Source: Rhipicephalus microplus (taxonomy: Eukaryota > Arthropoda > Arachnida > Ixodida > Ixodidae). Taken from it: a stretch of DNA of 64,000 nucleotides. Each line of letters begins with the position of its first letter. The stretch's first letter is position 1. Under the pieces are notes generated by a model, which did not search any database, was not told the DNA's origin, and saw nothing but the letters and a program-made list of their open reading frames with translations. Shown here piece after piece: positions 43,600 through 53,153 of the stretch. The DNA lies in contig NC_134701.1 in NCBI RefSeq assembly GCF_043290135.1, forward strand, positions 4,387,001 through 4,451,000, written 5' to 3'. The translations under genes and the position numbers were made by a program.

Positions 43600-46500
43600 C
43601 TAACGTACGAAGTACGGCTTGAGCCGTACAACGTGAACAATCTCTGGGTAGTGCTTTCGACGCTGGGGTGACATGGTTCCATATGGAACCACCTCATAAT
43701 TCACGTCACTGATGCGACGCACTACTTTGTAGGGTCCAAAGTAGCGACTCAGGAGCTTTTCGGACAACCCTTGGCGGCGAACCGGAGTCCATACCCAAAC
43801 TAGATCTCCTGGGTGGTATTCGACCTGTCGATGGCGAAGATTGTAGCGGCGTGCATCTGCAGTTTGTTGTTGCGTAATATGCAGGCGTGCCAACTGTCGA
43901 GCTTCTTCGGCAAACTGAGCAAGCTGCTCAGCGTCAGGTGTGAGCGACCCGTCGTAATCGTGTGGCAACATAGCGTCCAACATGGTCTGGACCTCACGCC
44001 CATAGACGAGACGGAACGGTGTGAATCGTGTCGTTTCTTGGATGGCAGTGTTGTAGGCGAATGTTACGTATGGAAGGACCTGATCCCACGTCTTGTGTTG
44101 AACGTCTACATACATGGACAACATATCGGCGATGGTCTTGTTAAGTCGTTCCGTCAGGCCGTTAGTCTGCGGATGATACGCCGTCGTCTTGCGATGGCTC
44201 GTGAAGCTTAGCTTGAATACATCGTCAATGAGCTGAGCCGTGAAAGCTGTTCCGCGATCAGTGATGACGCAAGACGGGGCGCCATGTCGAAGAACGATCT
44301 GTTCGACGAAAAACTGGGCAACATCGGAAGCTGTAGCTCGTTGCAGGGCTCTTGTCTCGGCGTATCTCGTTAGATAATCTGTCGCTACAACTATCCATTT
44401 GTTACCGGCAGATGACAGAGGAAACGGCCCCAGTAAATCCATGCCTATTTGATCGAACGGCGACCTTGGTGGTGTGATTGGTTGCAGCAGGCCTGCAGGC
44501 TTCAGTGGCGGAGATTTGCGGCGTTGACATTCACGGCAGCTTTTCACATATCTCTTGACGTACATAGCAAGTCTCGGCCAGTAGTACGCCTGTTGAACTC
44601 TGGCGAGAGTTCGTGAAGAACCTAGATGCCCGGATGTGGGTTCGTCGTGGCAGGCCAGAAGAATGTCGTCTCGCATGTCAGATGGGACCACTAGCAAGTA
44701 GGCTTTTCCATTGCCGTTCGAGTTTGATTTATACAAGACACCGTTCCGCAGGCAGAACGAAGAGAGATTGCGAGAGATGTGCCGAGGTACGGGTGTGTTG
44801 CGTCCTTCTAGTTGGTCAATGATTGCGCGAATCTCGACGTCATCGTGTTGTCGTGCGATCAAGTCTGTTGCAGTGAGGACTCCGAGAAAGCCGCAGTCAT
44901 CGTCATTGTCGGGATCACAAACTCCGGTAGGTGCACGTGACAAGGAATCAGCATCTTCGTGCTTGCGGCCTGATTTATAGACAATGGTAAGGTCAAACTC
45001 TTGCAAACGAAGGCTCCATCGTGCCAGACGCCCAGACGGGTCTCGTAAATTGGCTAACCAGCACAATGAGTGATGATCAGTAACTACTTTAAAGTGACGA
45101 CCGTAGAGGTAAGGCCTGAATTTCATAGTGGCCCACACTACTGCTAGGCACTCTTTCTCCGAGGTGGAATAGTTCATCTCGGCGCGAGACAGGGCACGGC
45201 TGGCGTAAGCTATCACGCGCTCGGTGCCTTCTTGATGTTGGACAAGCACGGCGCCGAGACCTACATTGCTCGCGTCGGTATGAACTTCCGTGGCAGCATC
45301 CTCGTCGAAGTGAGCAAGAACTGGTGGTGCCTGCATACGCTCACGTAGATCGATAAAAGCCGCGTTCTGTTCTTCATTCCAAACGAATGGTACGTCGTCA
45401 CGTGTGAGACGAGTCAGAGGCTCGGCAATTCTAGAAAAATTAGCGATGAAGCGACGATAGTAGGCGCACAGACCGAGGAAGCGGCGTACTGCTTTCTTGT
45501 CACGGGGAACGGGAAAGGAGGCTACGGCGGTTGTCTTGTCGGGGTCAGGTCGAACACCGTCTGCGCTCACAACATGCCCCAGAAATTTAAGTTCTTTATA
45601 GCCAAAGTGGCATTTTTCTGGCTTCAGCGTGAGGTTCGCAGAGTGGAGTGCTTCCAGAACAGCCTGCAGACGTTTCAAGTGTTCCTCGAAAGTGACCGAA
45701 AATACGACGACATCATCGAGATAAACTAAGCAGGTGTTCCACTTCAGACCGGTAAGAACAGTGTCCATCATTCTTTGGAATGTCGCTGGTGCAGAACACA
45801 GGCCGAAGGGAAGCACCTTGAATTCATACAGGCCGTCCGGTGTAACAAAAGCAGTTTTTTCTCGGTCTCTTTCATCAACCTCAATCTGCCAGTATCCGCT
45901 TTTCAAGTCTATGGATGAAAAATACCTTGCTCGCCGTAGTCTGTCTAGTGAATCATCGATGCGTGGCAGAGGATACACGTCTTTTTTTGTCACGTCGTTC
46001 AGCTTTCTGTAGTCCACGCAGAAACGCAACGTTCCGTCCTTTTTCTTTACAAGAACGACTGGCGATGACCATGGACTATTGGACGGCTGTATAACATCAT
46101 CCTGAAGCATCTCTTCGACTTGAGCATTGATCGCGTCACGTTCTTTGGCAGAAACTCGGTAGGGTTGTTGCTTTATGGGCGAGACATCGGTGTGTATAAT
46201 AATCCGGTGTTTCATAAGGGGCGTTTGACGCACCTTTGAGGATGAAGCGAAACACTCTTGAAATTCAAGCAACAGCTCCTGCAGCGCTGTGCGTTCTTTC
46301 TGCGTGAGGCTCGAATTGATGTCCACCTTTTCAAGAGCCTTAGAAACGCCGGTCGATGTCGATTGTAGCCCACTATTTATTGATGCGGCAGAAAAACATT
46401 CAGCAACGTCTTCGATGGGGTAGGCGAAAGCGATAGCGGTGCGTCGAAACAGGTGCCGCTGCTCATTACTAAAATTTGTCACAAGCAGCGTGGCACGTCT

Positions 46501-47097
46501 GTCGTGAAGCGTAATGAGGCTGCGGGCTGCACAGACACCTATGCTAAACAAAAGTGTCAAGTTGCCTTCGGCGACTGCCTCACCGTCACGTATCTCGTCA
46601 CACACGACTTCAACCAGGATGCTTGAACGTGGAGGCAACGTGATTATGTCGGCCGAAACACGAAGCGAACTGAGATGGCTGTCATCAGGCTTTTCTGCTT
46701 TGTCTGTAGAGAACGTCACTGTGCGCTGTCGGAGGTCAATGATAGCGCCGTATTCACGTAAAAAGTCGACGCCTAGGATGAGGTCTCGGGAGCATTCAGG
46801 AAGTATAAGGCAGCTGCAGAGAAATGTGCGTTTGCGAATGCCGACTCTAATCGTGCAGATACCGAGAGGGGTGACGACGTGCCCGCCGGCTGTACGGATT
46901 CGTGTCCCGTACCACGGCGTACCCACTTTCTTGAGATGCGTCGCCAGTTTTCTGCTCATGATGGAGTAGTCGGCCCCTGTGTCTAATAAAGCTGTAATAT
47001 CGTGGCGGCCGTCGAGCACTACAGGTATATCTAGGGAAAGTCGGCTTTCTGATTCGGGAGCTGTCGTCGTTGAACCACTGCTGGTACGTACTCGCAT
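43600..47097 (-). CDS. pol: Pol polyprotein: protease, reverse transcriptase, RNase H, integrase
   Basis: This copies the element's RNA into DNA and inserts it. The 1,165 codons counted from the ATG at 47097 are uninterrupted. Domains in order: retropepsin with LLDTGAD (residues 37-43); reverse transcriptase about 290-515 with VDYRKLN (361-367), LPFGL (429-433) and YLDD (459-462); RNase H about 600-720 with Asp608, Glu649, Asp674 and Asp717; integrase with an HHCC finger (His817, His824, Cys854, Cys857) and a catalytic triad Asp887, Asp947, Glu983 spaced exactly 35 residues in the last step; and a GPY/F-type motif RYFGPY (1118-1123). All expected catalytic residues are present. The frame is -1 relative to gag and is open up to a stop at 47170-47172, overlapping the gag end. 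Translation probably enters by frameshift, so the ATG at 47097 is not necessarily a real start. The C-terminus stops about 40 residues after GPY/F with no chromodomain. Confidence 0.97.
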   Translation of the reverse strand: MRVRTSSGSTTTAPESESRLSLDIPVVLDGRHDITALLDTGADYSIMSRKLATHLKKVGTPWYGTRIRTAGGHVVTPLGICTIRVGIRKRTFLCSCLILPECSRDLILGVDFLREYGAIIDLRQRTVTFSTDKAEKPDDSHLSSLRVSADIITLPPRSSILVEVVCDEIRDGEAVAEGNLTLLFSIGVCAARSLITLHDRRATLLVTNFSNEQRHLFRRTAIAFAYPIEDVAECFSAASINSGLQSTSTGVSKALEKVDINSSLTQKERTALQELLLEFQECFASSSKVRQTPLMKHRIIIHTDVSPIKQQPYRVSAKERDAINAQVEEMLQDDVIQPSNSPWSSPVVLVKKKDGTLRFCVDYRKLNDVTKKDVYPLPRIDDSLDRLRRARYFSSIDLKSGYWQIEVDERDREKTAFVTPDGLYEFKVLPFGLCSAPATFQRMMDTVLTGLKWNTCLVYLDDVVVFSVTFEEHLKRLQAVLEALHSANLTLKPEKCHFGYKELKFLGHVVSADGVRPDPDKTTAVASFPVPRDKKAVRRFLGLCAYYRRFIANFSRIAEPLTRLTRDDVPFVWNEEQNAAFIDLRERMQAPPVLAHFDEDAATEVHTDASNVGLGAVLVQHQEGTERVIAYASRALSRAEMNYSTSEKECLAVVWATMKFRPYLYGRHFKVVTDHHSLCWLANLRDPSGRLARWSLRLQEFDLTIVYKSGRKHEDADSLSRAPTGVCDPDNDDDCGFLGVLTATDLIARQHDDVEIRAIIDQLEGRNTPVPRHISRNLSSFCLRNGVLYKSNSNGNGKAYLLVVPSDMRDDILLACHDEPTSGHLGSSRTLARVQQAYYWPRLAMYVKRYVKSCRECQRRKSPPLKPAGLLQPITPPRSPFDQIGMDLLGPFPLSSAGNKWIVVATDYLTRYAETRALQRATASDVAQFFVEQIVLRHGAPSCVITDRGTAFTAQLIDDVFKLSFTSHRKTTAYHPQTNGLTERLNKTIADMLSMYVDVQHKTWDQVLPYVTFAYNTAIQETTRFTPFRLVYGREVQTMLDAMLPHDYDGSLTPDAEQLAQFAEEARQLARLHITQQQTADARRYNLRHRQVEYHPGDLVWVWTPVRRQGLSEKLLSRYFGPYKVVRRISDVNYEVVPYGTMSPQRRKHYPEIVHVVRLKPYFVR

Positions 47098-47156
47098 GGA
47101 TTGGGGCCCTTGTTCGTGTCGTTTATCAGCGGCCCCGCCCCCGAAGGTCGCTGTCG

Positions 47157-48536
47157 TTAGTTTTCCCGCCTAGGGCTGAGCGGCCGTGCTGGCGCCGCCC
47201 CTGGGTGGTTCGGGACACTTGACGAAGACCTTCTTGGAGATGGTGATCGTGACTGGCGCCGCGGGAGCAGTGGCATGCGCTGCTCGGACAGGTACTCCTC
47301 AATCGCTCTGGGTCTTTCGCCAAATCTTGGCCTGGGTGAGTCGACGGCGAAACCCTGAAGTCCGAGGCGACGGTACTGGCATTCGCGGTACACGTGTCCG
47401 GCTTCGCCACAGTGGTAGCACAGCGGCCGCCTGTCCGGTGTGCGCCATACGTCCGATTTCCGCGGGAGGAGCTGCCGATTCTCGAAATGCTGGACTGGTT
47501 GAACTGCTGGGAGTGGATCGCGATGTGCAGGGTGTACGAAACGGCGTGGAGGAGCGTAACGACTCGCAGCTTCGGCGTACGATGCAGGAGCGACGTAACA
47601 GCTCACAGCCTCGGCATAAGATGCGCGGTGAGGCTCGATCGGTACAGGCGGGGAAGCATCGTTGGACAGCGGGACTTGCAAAGCCTGCTGTACTTCACTC
47701 CTGATGAGGCTGGAGATGGATCCCGCAGCAGGTGGAGGCGGCCCGTGAATCTTCTGCAGCTCGTCGCGTACCACCGATCTGATGAGGTCGCAGAGAGCTT
47801 CGAGATTGACGTTACTCCCCGCAACTCCAATCTGGTCCACCGGCGAGGCAACATTCACGTGGCGGTCGTACACAGCTGATCGCTGCTGCAGCATGTTTTC
47901 CATTGTCGTTGCTTCAGTTAAAAACTCTGCCACAGTATTCGGGGGACTTCGCACGAGACCAGCGAAGAGTTGCTCCTTAACTCCTCGCATTAGGTGGCGC
48001 AACTTCTTGTCTTCTCCCATACCTGGGTCAGCGCGACGGAAAAGGCTCGTCATGTCCTCCACGTACGCCATCACGCTCTCGTTCGGCATTTGGATGCGTG
48101 ATTGGATGGCCCGTTCCGCTCGTTCACGGCGATGGGGGTCAGCGTAACTTGCCAGCAGCTGACGACAAAACATCGTCCACGACGAGAAGGGTTCGCGGTT
48201 CTCGTACCAAGTACGAGCTCCGTCCTCAAGGCTGAAATATACATTCCGCAGCTTGTTGGCGTCGGTCCACTCGTTGAAAGCCGCAACGCGTTCAAAATGA
48301 GCCAACCAGTCCACAACATCCTCCAACATGGAGCCACGGAACACCTTCGGCACTCGTGGCTTCTGCAGCGTGTAATTAGCCATCGGAATATTTTCCGTAC
48401 CGCTCTGGGGTGGTGCAGTTGATGCCATCTCCGGTAGAGGTTCACGCTCGGGGGACAATCCTCGGATTCTCCGGCTGGCCCGGTGGACAGGTGTTGCGAC
48501 TGCGGGTATAGGGCTCCCAGGAGGCGTTTGGATCAT
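47157..48536 (-). CDS. gag: Gag capsid/nucleocapsid polyprotein
   Basis: Structural protein that packages the element RNA in cytoplasmic virus-like particles. It has 459 codons, with ATG 30 bp inside the 5' LTR edge. A retrotransposon Gag region lies at about residues 60-220 (VFRGSMLEDVVDWLAHFERV at 65-84, then an aromatic-rich helical core). One CCHC zinc knuckle, C-x2-C-x4-H-x4-C (Cys373, Cys376, His381, Cys386), should bind RNA. A linker carries a doubled ASYAEA motif (about 305 and 318). The C-terminus is Arg/Ser/Pro-rich (about 425-457) and ends in TAA at 47157-47159. A second ATG at codon 37 (MASTAPP) is an alternative start. Pol continues in the -1 frame with a short open overlap. The match to the Gag family is by motif and position, as Gag sequences diverge quickly. 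Confidence 0.94.
   Translation of the reverse strand: MIQTPPGSPIPAVATPVHRASRRIRGLSPEREPLPEMASTAPPQSGTENIPMANYTLQKPRVPKVFRGSMLEDVVDWLAHFERVAAFNEWTDANKLRNVYFSLEDGARTWYENREPFSSWTMFCRQLLASYADPHRRERAERAIQSRIQMPNESVMAYVEDMTSLFRRADPGMGEDKKLRHLMRGVKEQLFAGLVRSPPNTVAEFLTEATTMENMLQQRSAVYDRHVNVASPVDQIGVAGSNVNLEALCDLIRSVVRDELQKIHGPPPPAAGSISSLIRSEVQQALQVPLSNDASPPVPIEPHRASYAEAVSCYVAPASYAEAASRYAPPRRFVHPAHRDPLPAVQPVQHFENRQLLPRKSDVWRTPDRRPLCYHCGEAGHVYRECQYRRLGLQGFAVDSPRPRFGERPRAIEEYLSEQRMPLLPRRQSRSPSPRRSSSSVPNHPGAAPARPLSPRREN
47160..47172 (-). promoter_or_regulatory. Candidate -1 ribosomal frameshift window between gag and pol
   Basis: The pol frame is closed by a stop at 47170-47172 and gag ends at 47157-47159, so a -1 shift must occur within about 10 nt. 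That stretch reads GGGAAAAC on the minus strand (47167-47160), immediately before the TAA. The A-site step AAC to AAA is a good slip. The P-site step GAA to GGA is imperfect, so the exact heptamer is uncertain. Confidence 0.6.
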
Positions 48537-48546
48537 TGACTGGGAA

Positions 48547-48564
48547 TACCCAGCGACTCCACCA
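48547..48564 (-). promoter_or_regulatory. tRNA primer-binding site
   Basis: Two bases after the 5' LTR, in element orientation, an 18-nt TGGTGGAGTCGCTGGGTA begins. TGG complements the universal CCA tRNA end; the predicted primer tRNA would end ...CGACTCCACCA. I cannot assign the tRNA. The site overlaps a small inverted repeat CTGGG-AATA-CCCAG (48540-48553). Confidence 0.75.
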
Positions 48565-48566
48565 GT

Positions 48567-48746
48567 TGTCGCGCGTGAACAAGAGGGACTTCAGGTAAAG
48601 AATACCGCGTAGTCACAGAGGTGCAGGTCAGGGACACCACAACCAAAAACAAAAGCCTCGGCGAGAGCGCGCTAGCCCAACAACTTCTTCCTCGTTTTTC
48701 TCCTCGATGCGGGCTCGTGCTCGCCGCAGTTCATGGCCAGGTGGCA
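48567..48746 (-). repeat. 5' LTR
   Basis: A 180-bp LTR identical to 43272-43451. It should hold the promoter for the gag-pol RNA. Only 30 bp separate its inner edge from the gag ATG, so most of the leader must lie within the LTR. Confidence 0.96.
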
Positions 48747-48750
48747 ATAT
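48747..48750. repeat. Target-site duplication ATAT, right copy
   Basis: ATAT follows the CA end of the LTR and continues into TCTCGTTAAAG, the normal C-subunit sequence. Confidence 0.93.
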
Positions 48751-49046
48751 TCTCGTTAAAGCGCATGCAAGCATCGTGAAACCTTAAAGAACGATGTCAT
48801 TTAGCGAGATACAGCGTTCTGTACTGCAATAAGTTGGTGAAAAACTGTGAGGTCATGCAAATATCGTAATTGTGAACGAAACAGTGTAATAGTGCGTTTT
48901 GAGATACAAGTGCGAATGTTAGGTTAGGTTAAGATATGAACCGTCGTAAAACCGCATTAAACACTGTCACTTTGTGAGATGCAGTGTTTTTCACCATTAC
49001 AAGTCGGGAACTGCGATATCTAATGTGAAAGCGCATGAAACCGTCG
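48751..49046 (+). repeat. Complex satellite block 29, part right of the retrotransposon
   Basis: Remainder of the interrupted C subunit followed by a truncated A. It matches 38622-38917 closely (offset 10,129). Confidence 0.92.
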
Positions 49047-49224
49047 TTAGGTTAGGTTAGGTTCGGTTAGGTTACGTTAGCTTAGGTTAGGTTAGGTTTG
49101 GTTAGGTTAGGTTAGGTTAGGTTAGGTTATGTTAGGTAAGGTTTGGTTAGGTTAGGTTAGGTTAGGTTGGGTTAGGTAAGGTTAGGTTAGGTTGGGTTAG
49201 GTTTGGTTAGGTTAGGTTAGGTTA
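49047..49224 (+). repeat. Degenerate TTAGG tract 30 (short class)
   Basis: Copy of tract 27, with its TTCGG pentamer, one pentamer shorter at 178 bp. Confidence 0.95.
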
Positions 49225-49895
49225 AGATATGAACCGCGCTAAAACCGCATTAAACAATGTCACTTAGTGAGATGCTGTGTTTTTCACCATTACAAGTTGG
49301 GAACTGCGATATCTAATGTGAAAGCGCATGAAACCGTCGTAATCTTTAGAAAACATTGTAAAGTAGCGAATAAAACGTTTTCTAACGACAGAAGTGCGAA
49401 GGTTAGGTTAGGTTAGGTTAGTTTAAGCTAGGTAACGTCGTGAAACTACCAAAAACGACGTCATCTATCTTGATAGTGTTGTTTTATTGCGAGTATTAAA
49501 CTGCGATAGGTGAAATGTTGTGAAAGCACACAAAACGGCATGAACAAGCCAAATACTGCGTGTTCTACCTTTACAAGTGCGAAACTGCTATATTGTGATA
49601 TTCTCTTTAAGCGCATGCAAGTATCGTGAAACCTTAAAGAACGATGTCATTTAGCGAGATACAGCGTTCTGTACTGTAATAAGTTGGTGAAAAACTGTGA
49701 GGTTATGCAAATATCGTAATTGTGAACGAAACAGTGTAATAGAGCGTTTTTAGATACAAGTGCGAATGTTAGGTTAGGTTAAGATATGTACCATCGTAAA
49801 ACCGCATTAAACAATGTCACTTAGTGAGATGCAGTGTTTTCACCATTACAAGTCGGGAACTGCGATATCTAATGTGAAAGCGCTTGCAACCGTCG
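49225..49895 (+). repeat. Complex satellite block 30, one ABC trimer plus truncated A
   Basis: Copy of block 27. B reads CTATCTTGATAG near 49466 and A has lost one T in the GTGTTTTCACC run near 49838. Confidence 0.9.
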
Positions 49896-50567
49896 TTAGG
49901 TTACGTTAGGTTAAGTTAGGTTAGGTTAGGTTAGGTTAGGTTTGGTTAGGTTAGGTTAGGTTAGGTTAGGTTAGATTAGGTTAGGTTGGGTTGAGTTGGG
50001 TTAGGTTAGGTTAGGTTAGGTTAGGTTGGGTTAGGTTAGGTTAGGTTACGTTACGTTAGGTTAGGTTAGGTTACGTTAGGTTAGGTTAGGTTACGTTAGG
50101 TTAGGTTAGGTTAGGTAAGGATAATTTGGTTAGGTTAGGTAAGGTTAGCTTAGGTTAGGTTAGGTTGGGTTGGGTGTTGTTGGGTTGGGTTGGGTTGGGT
50201 TAGGTTGGGTTAGGTTAGGTTACGTTAGGTTAGGTTAGGTTAGGTTACGTTAGGTTATGTTAGGTTAGGTTAGGTTACGTTAGGTTAGGTTAGGTCAGGT
50301 AAGGTTAGGTTACGTTAGAATAGGTTAGGTTAGGTTAGGTTACGTTAGGTTAGGTTAGGTTAGGTTAGGTTTGGTTAGGTTAGGTTAGGTTAGCTTAGGT
50401 TAGGATAGGTTGGGTTGGGTTAGGTTAGGTTGGGTTAGGTTAGGTTAGGTTAGGTTGGGTTAGGTTAGTTTAGGTTAGGTTAGGTTATGTTAGGTTGGGT
50501 TGGGTTAGGTTAGGTTAGGTTAGGTTAGGTAAGGTTAGGTTAGTTTAGGTTAGGTTACGTTAGGTTA
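49896..50567 (+). repeat. Degenerate TTAGG tract 31 (long class)
   Basis: Copy of tract 28, with the landmark at about 50115 and a private TTAGGATAGG near 50401. Confidence 0.95.
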
Positions 50568-51842
50568 AGGTATGAACCGTCGTAAAACCGCATTAAACAA
50601 TGTCACTAAGTGAGATGCAGTGTTTTTCACCTTTACAAGTTGGGAACTGCGATATCTAATGTGAAAGCGCTTGAAACGGTCGTATTGTTGTAGAAAGCAA
50701 TGTAAAGTAGCGAGTAAAACGTTTTCTAACGATAGAAGTGCGAAGGTTATGTTAGGTTGAGTTATGTTAGTTTAAGCTAGGTAGCGTCGTGAAGCCACCA
50801 AAAACGACGTCATCTAACGAGATAGTGTTGTTTTATTGCGAGTACGAAACTGCGATAGGTGAAATGTTGTGAAAGCACACAAAACGGCATGAACAAGCCA
50901 AATACTGCGTGTTGTACCGTTACAAGTGCGAAACTGCTATGTTGTGATATTCTCGTTAAAGCGCATGCAAGCATCGTGAAACGTTAAAGAATGATGTCAT
51001 TTAGCGAGAGACAGCGTTCTGTACTGTAATAAGTTGGTGAAAAACTGTGAGGTCAAGCAAATATCGTAATTCTGAACGAAACAGTGTAATTGAGCGTATA
51101 CAAGTGCGTATTGAGCGTATATACATATAATAATTGAGCGTATATACAAGTGCGAATGTTAGGTTAGGTTGAGATATCAACCGTCGTAAAACCGCATTAA
51201 ACAATGTCACTTAGTGAGATGTAGTGTTTTTCAACATTACAAGTCGGGAACTACGATATCTAATGTGAAAGCGCATGAGACCGTCGTAATCTTGTAGAAA
51301 ACATTGTAAAGTTGCGAGTAAAACGTTTTCTAACGATAGAAGTGCGAAGGTTAGGTTAGGTTAGGTTAGTTTAAGCAAGGTAGCGTCGTGAAACTACCAA
51401 AAACGACGTCATCTAACGAGATAGTGTTGTTTTATTGCGAGTAATAAACTGCGATTGGTGAAATGTGAAAGCACACAAAATGACATGAACAAGCCAAATA
51501 CTGCGTGTTCTACCGTTACAAGTTCGAAACTACTATATTGTGATATTCTCGCTAAAGCGCATGCAAGCATCGTGAAACCTTAAAGAACAATGTCATTGAG
51601 CGAGATACAGCGTTCTGTACTGCAATAAGTTGGTGAAAAACTGTGAGGTTATGCAAATATCGTATTTGTGAACGAAACAGTGTAATAGAGCGTTTTTAGA
51701 TACAAGTGCGAATGTTAGGTTAGGTTAAGATATGTACCGTCGTAAAACCGCATTAAACAATGTCACTTAGTGAGATGCAGTGTTTTTCACCATTACAAGT
51801 CGGGAACTGCGATATCTAATGTGAAAGCGCTTGCAACCGTCG
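50568..51842 (+). repeat. Complex satellite block 31, two ABC trimers with TATATAC expansion
   Basis: Copy of block 28. Its 69-codon minus-strand open frame, identical to the one at 40883, is a satellite by-product. Confidence 0.9.
51089..51149 (+). repeat. Local TTGAGCGTATATAC micro-repeat in subunit C
   Basis: Same 61-bp form as at 40970, as expected from the 4,650-bp duplication. Confidence 0.85.
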
Positions 51843-52474
51843 TTAGGTTAGGTTAGGTTAGGTTAGGTTAGGTTAGGTTTGGTTAGGTTAGGTTAGGTTA
51901 GATTAGGTTAGGTTGGGTTGAGTTGGGTTAGGTTAGGTTAGGCTAGGTTAGGTTGGGTTAGGTTAGGTTAGGTTACGTTACGTTAGGTTAGGTTAGGTTA
52001 CGTTAGGTTAGGTAAGGTTAGGTTACGTAAGGTTAGGTTAGGTTAGGTAAGGATAATTTGGTTGGGTTAGGTTGGGTTGGGTGTTGTTGGGTTGGGTTGG
52101 GTTGGGTTAGGTTAGGTTGGGTTAGGTTAGGTTACGTTAGGTTAGGTTAGGTTAGGTTACGTTAGGTTATGTTAGGTTAGGTTAGGTTACGTTAGGTTAG
52201 GTTAGGTCAGGTAAGGTAAGGTTACGTTAGAATAGGTTAGGTTAGGTTACGTTAGGTTAGGTTAGGTTAGGTTAGGTTAGGTTTGGTTAGGTTAGGTTAG
52301 GTTAGCTTAGGTTAGGTTAGGTTGGGTTGGGTTTGGTTAGGTTGGGTTAGGTTAGGTTAGGTTAGGTTGGGTTAGGTTAGTTTAGGTTAGGTTAGGTTAT
52401 GTTAGGTTGGGTTGGGTTAGGTTAGGTTAGGTTAGGTAAGGTTAGGTTAGGTTAGGTTAGGTTACGTTAGGTTA
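51843..52474 (+). repeat. Degenerate TTAGG tract 32 (long class)
   Basis: Copy of tract 29, with a TTAGGCTAGG variant near 51940 and a longer right end. Confidence 0.95.
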
Positions 52475-53153
52475 AGGTATGAACCGTCGTAAAACCGCAT
52501 TAAACAATGTCACTTAGTGAGATGCAGTGTTTTTCACCTTTACAAAATGGGAACTGCGATATCTGATGTGAAAGTTCTTGAAACCGTCGTAATGTTGTAG
52601 AAAGCAATGTAAAGTAGCGAGTAAAATGTTTTCTAACGATAGAAGTCCGAAGGTTATGTTAGGTTGAGGTATGTTAGTTTAAGCTAGGTAGCGTCGTGAA
52701 ACCACCAAAAACGACGTCATCTAACGAGATAGTGTTGTTTTATTGCGAGTACGAAACTGCGATAGGTGAAATGTTGTGAAAGCACACAAAACGTCATGAA
52801 CAAGCCAAATACTGCGTGTAGTACCGTTACAAGTGCGAAACTGCTATGTTGTGATATTCTCGTTAAAGCGCATGCAAGCATCGTGAAACCTTAAAGAATG
52901 ATGTCATTTAGCGAGAGACAGCGTTCTGTACTGTAATAAGTTGGTGAAAAACTGTGAGGTCATGCAAATATCGTAATTCTGAACGAAACAGTGTAATAGA
53001 GCGTTTTGAGATACAAGCGCGAATGTTAGGTTAGGTTAAGATATGAACCGTCGTGAAACCGCATTGAACAATGTCACTTTGTGAGATGCAGGTTTTTTCA
53101 CCATTACAAGTCGGGAACTGCGATATCTAATGTGAAAGTGCATGAAACCGTCG
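52475..53153 (+). repeat. Complex satellite block 32, one ABC trimer plus truncated A
   Basis: Left part continues the 4,650-bp repeat; from about 52890 it follows the block 25 lineage (GCAGGTTTTTTCACC). This is another in-subunit crossover. Confidence 0.88.

Larger units (their letters stand above)
43272..48746 (-). mobile_element. Ty3/gypsy LTR retrotransposon, complete, 5,475 bp
   Basis: An element on the minus strand in the order 5' LTR, primer-binding site, gag, pol (protease, RT, RNase H, integrase), polypurine tract, 3' LTR. RT before integrase places it in Ty3/gypsy (Metaviridae), not copia. There is no env-like frame after pol and no obvious chromodomain after the GPY/F motif, so it is a non-chromoviral, non-errantiviral type. 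The LTRs are identical by eye over 180 bp, both reading frames are intact and the target duplication is perfect, so insertion was recent. It is GC-richer than the satellite around it and is the only coding DNA in the window. The clade (for example Mag-like) is not resolved here. Confidence 0.97.
38080..52890 (+). repeat. Higher-order repeat, 4,650-bp unit, two copies, second holding the retrotransposon
   Basis: Copy 1 runs from about 38080 to 42730. Copy 2 starts there at offset 4,650. After the insertion the offset becomes 10,129, which is 4,650 plus the 5,475-bp element plus the 4-bp target duplication. Copy 2 ends near 52890, where a different C variant begins. The insertion is in copy 2 only. 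Confidence 0.88.

Noticed and set aside
43333..43697. Minus-strand frames at 43333-43581 and 43452-43697 as an env or accessory gene
   Set aside because: They overlap the pol end, the 3' untranslated region and the LTR. The translations are low-complexity (Cys/Phe runs from A-rich DNA), with no signal peptide-transmembrane layout or envelope motif.
43813..48422. Plus-strand and third-frame open frames across the retrotransposon
   Set aside because: They are antisense or out-of-frame shadows of gag and pol. No domain is recognisable in them, whereas the minus-strand frames contain complete catalytic motifs.
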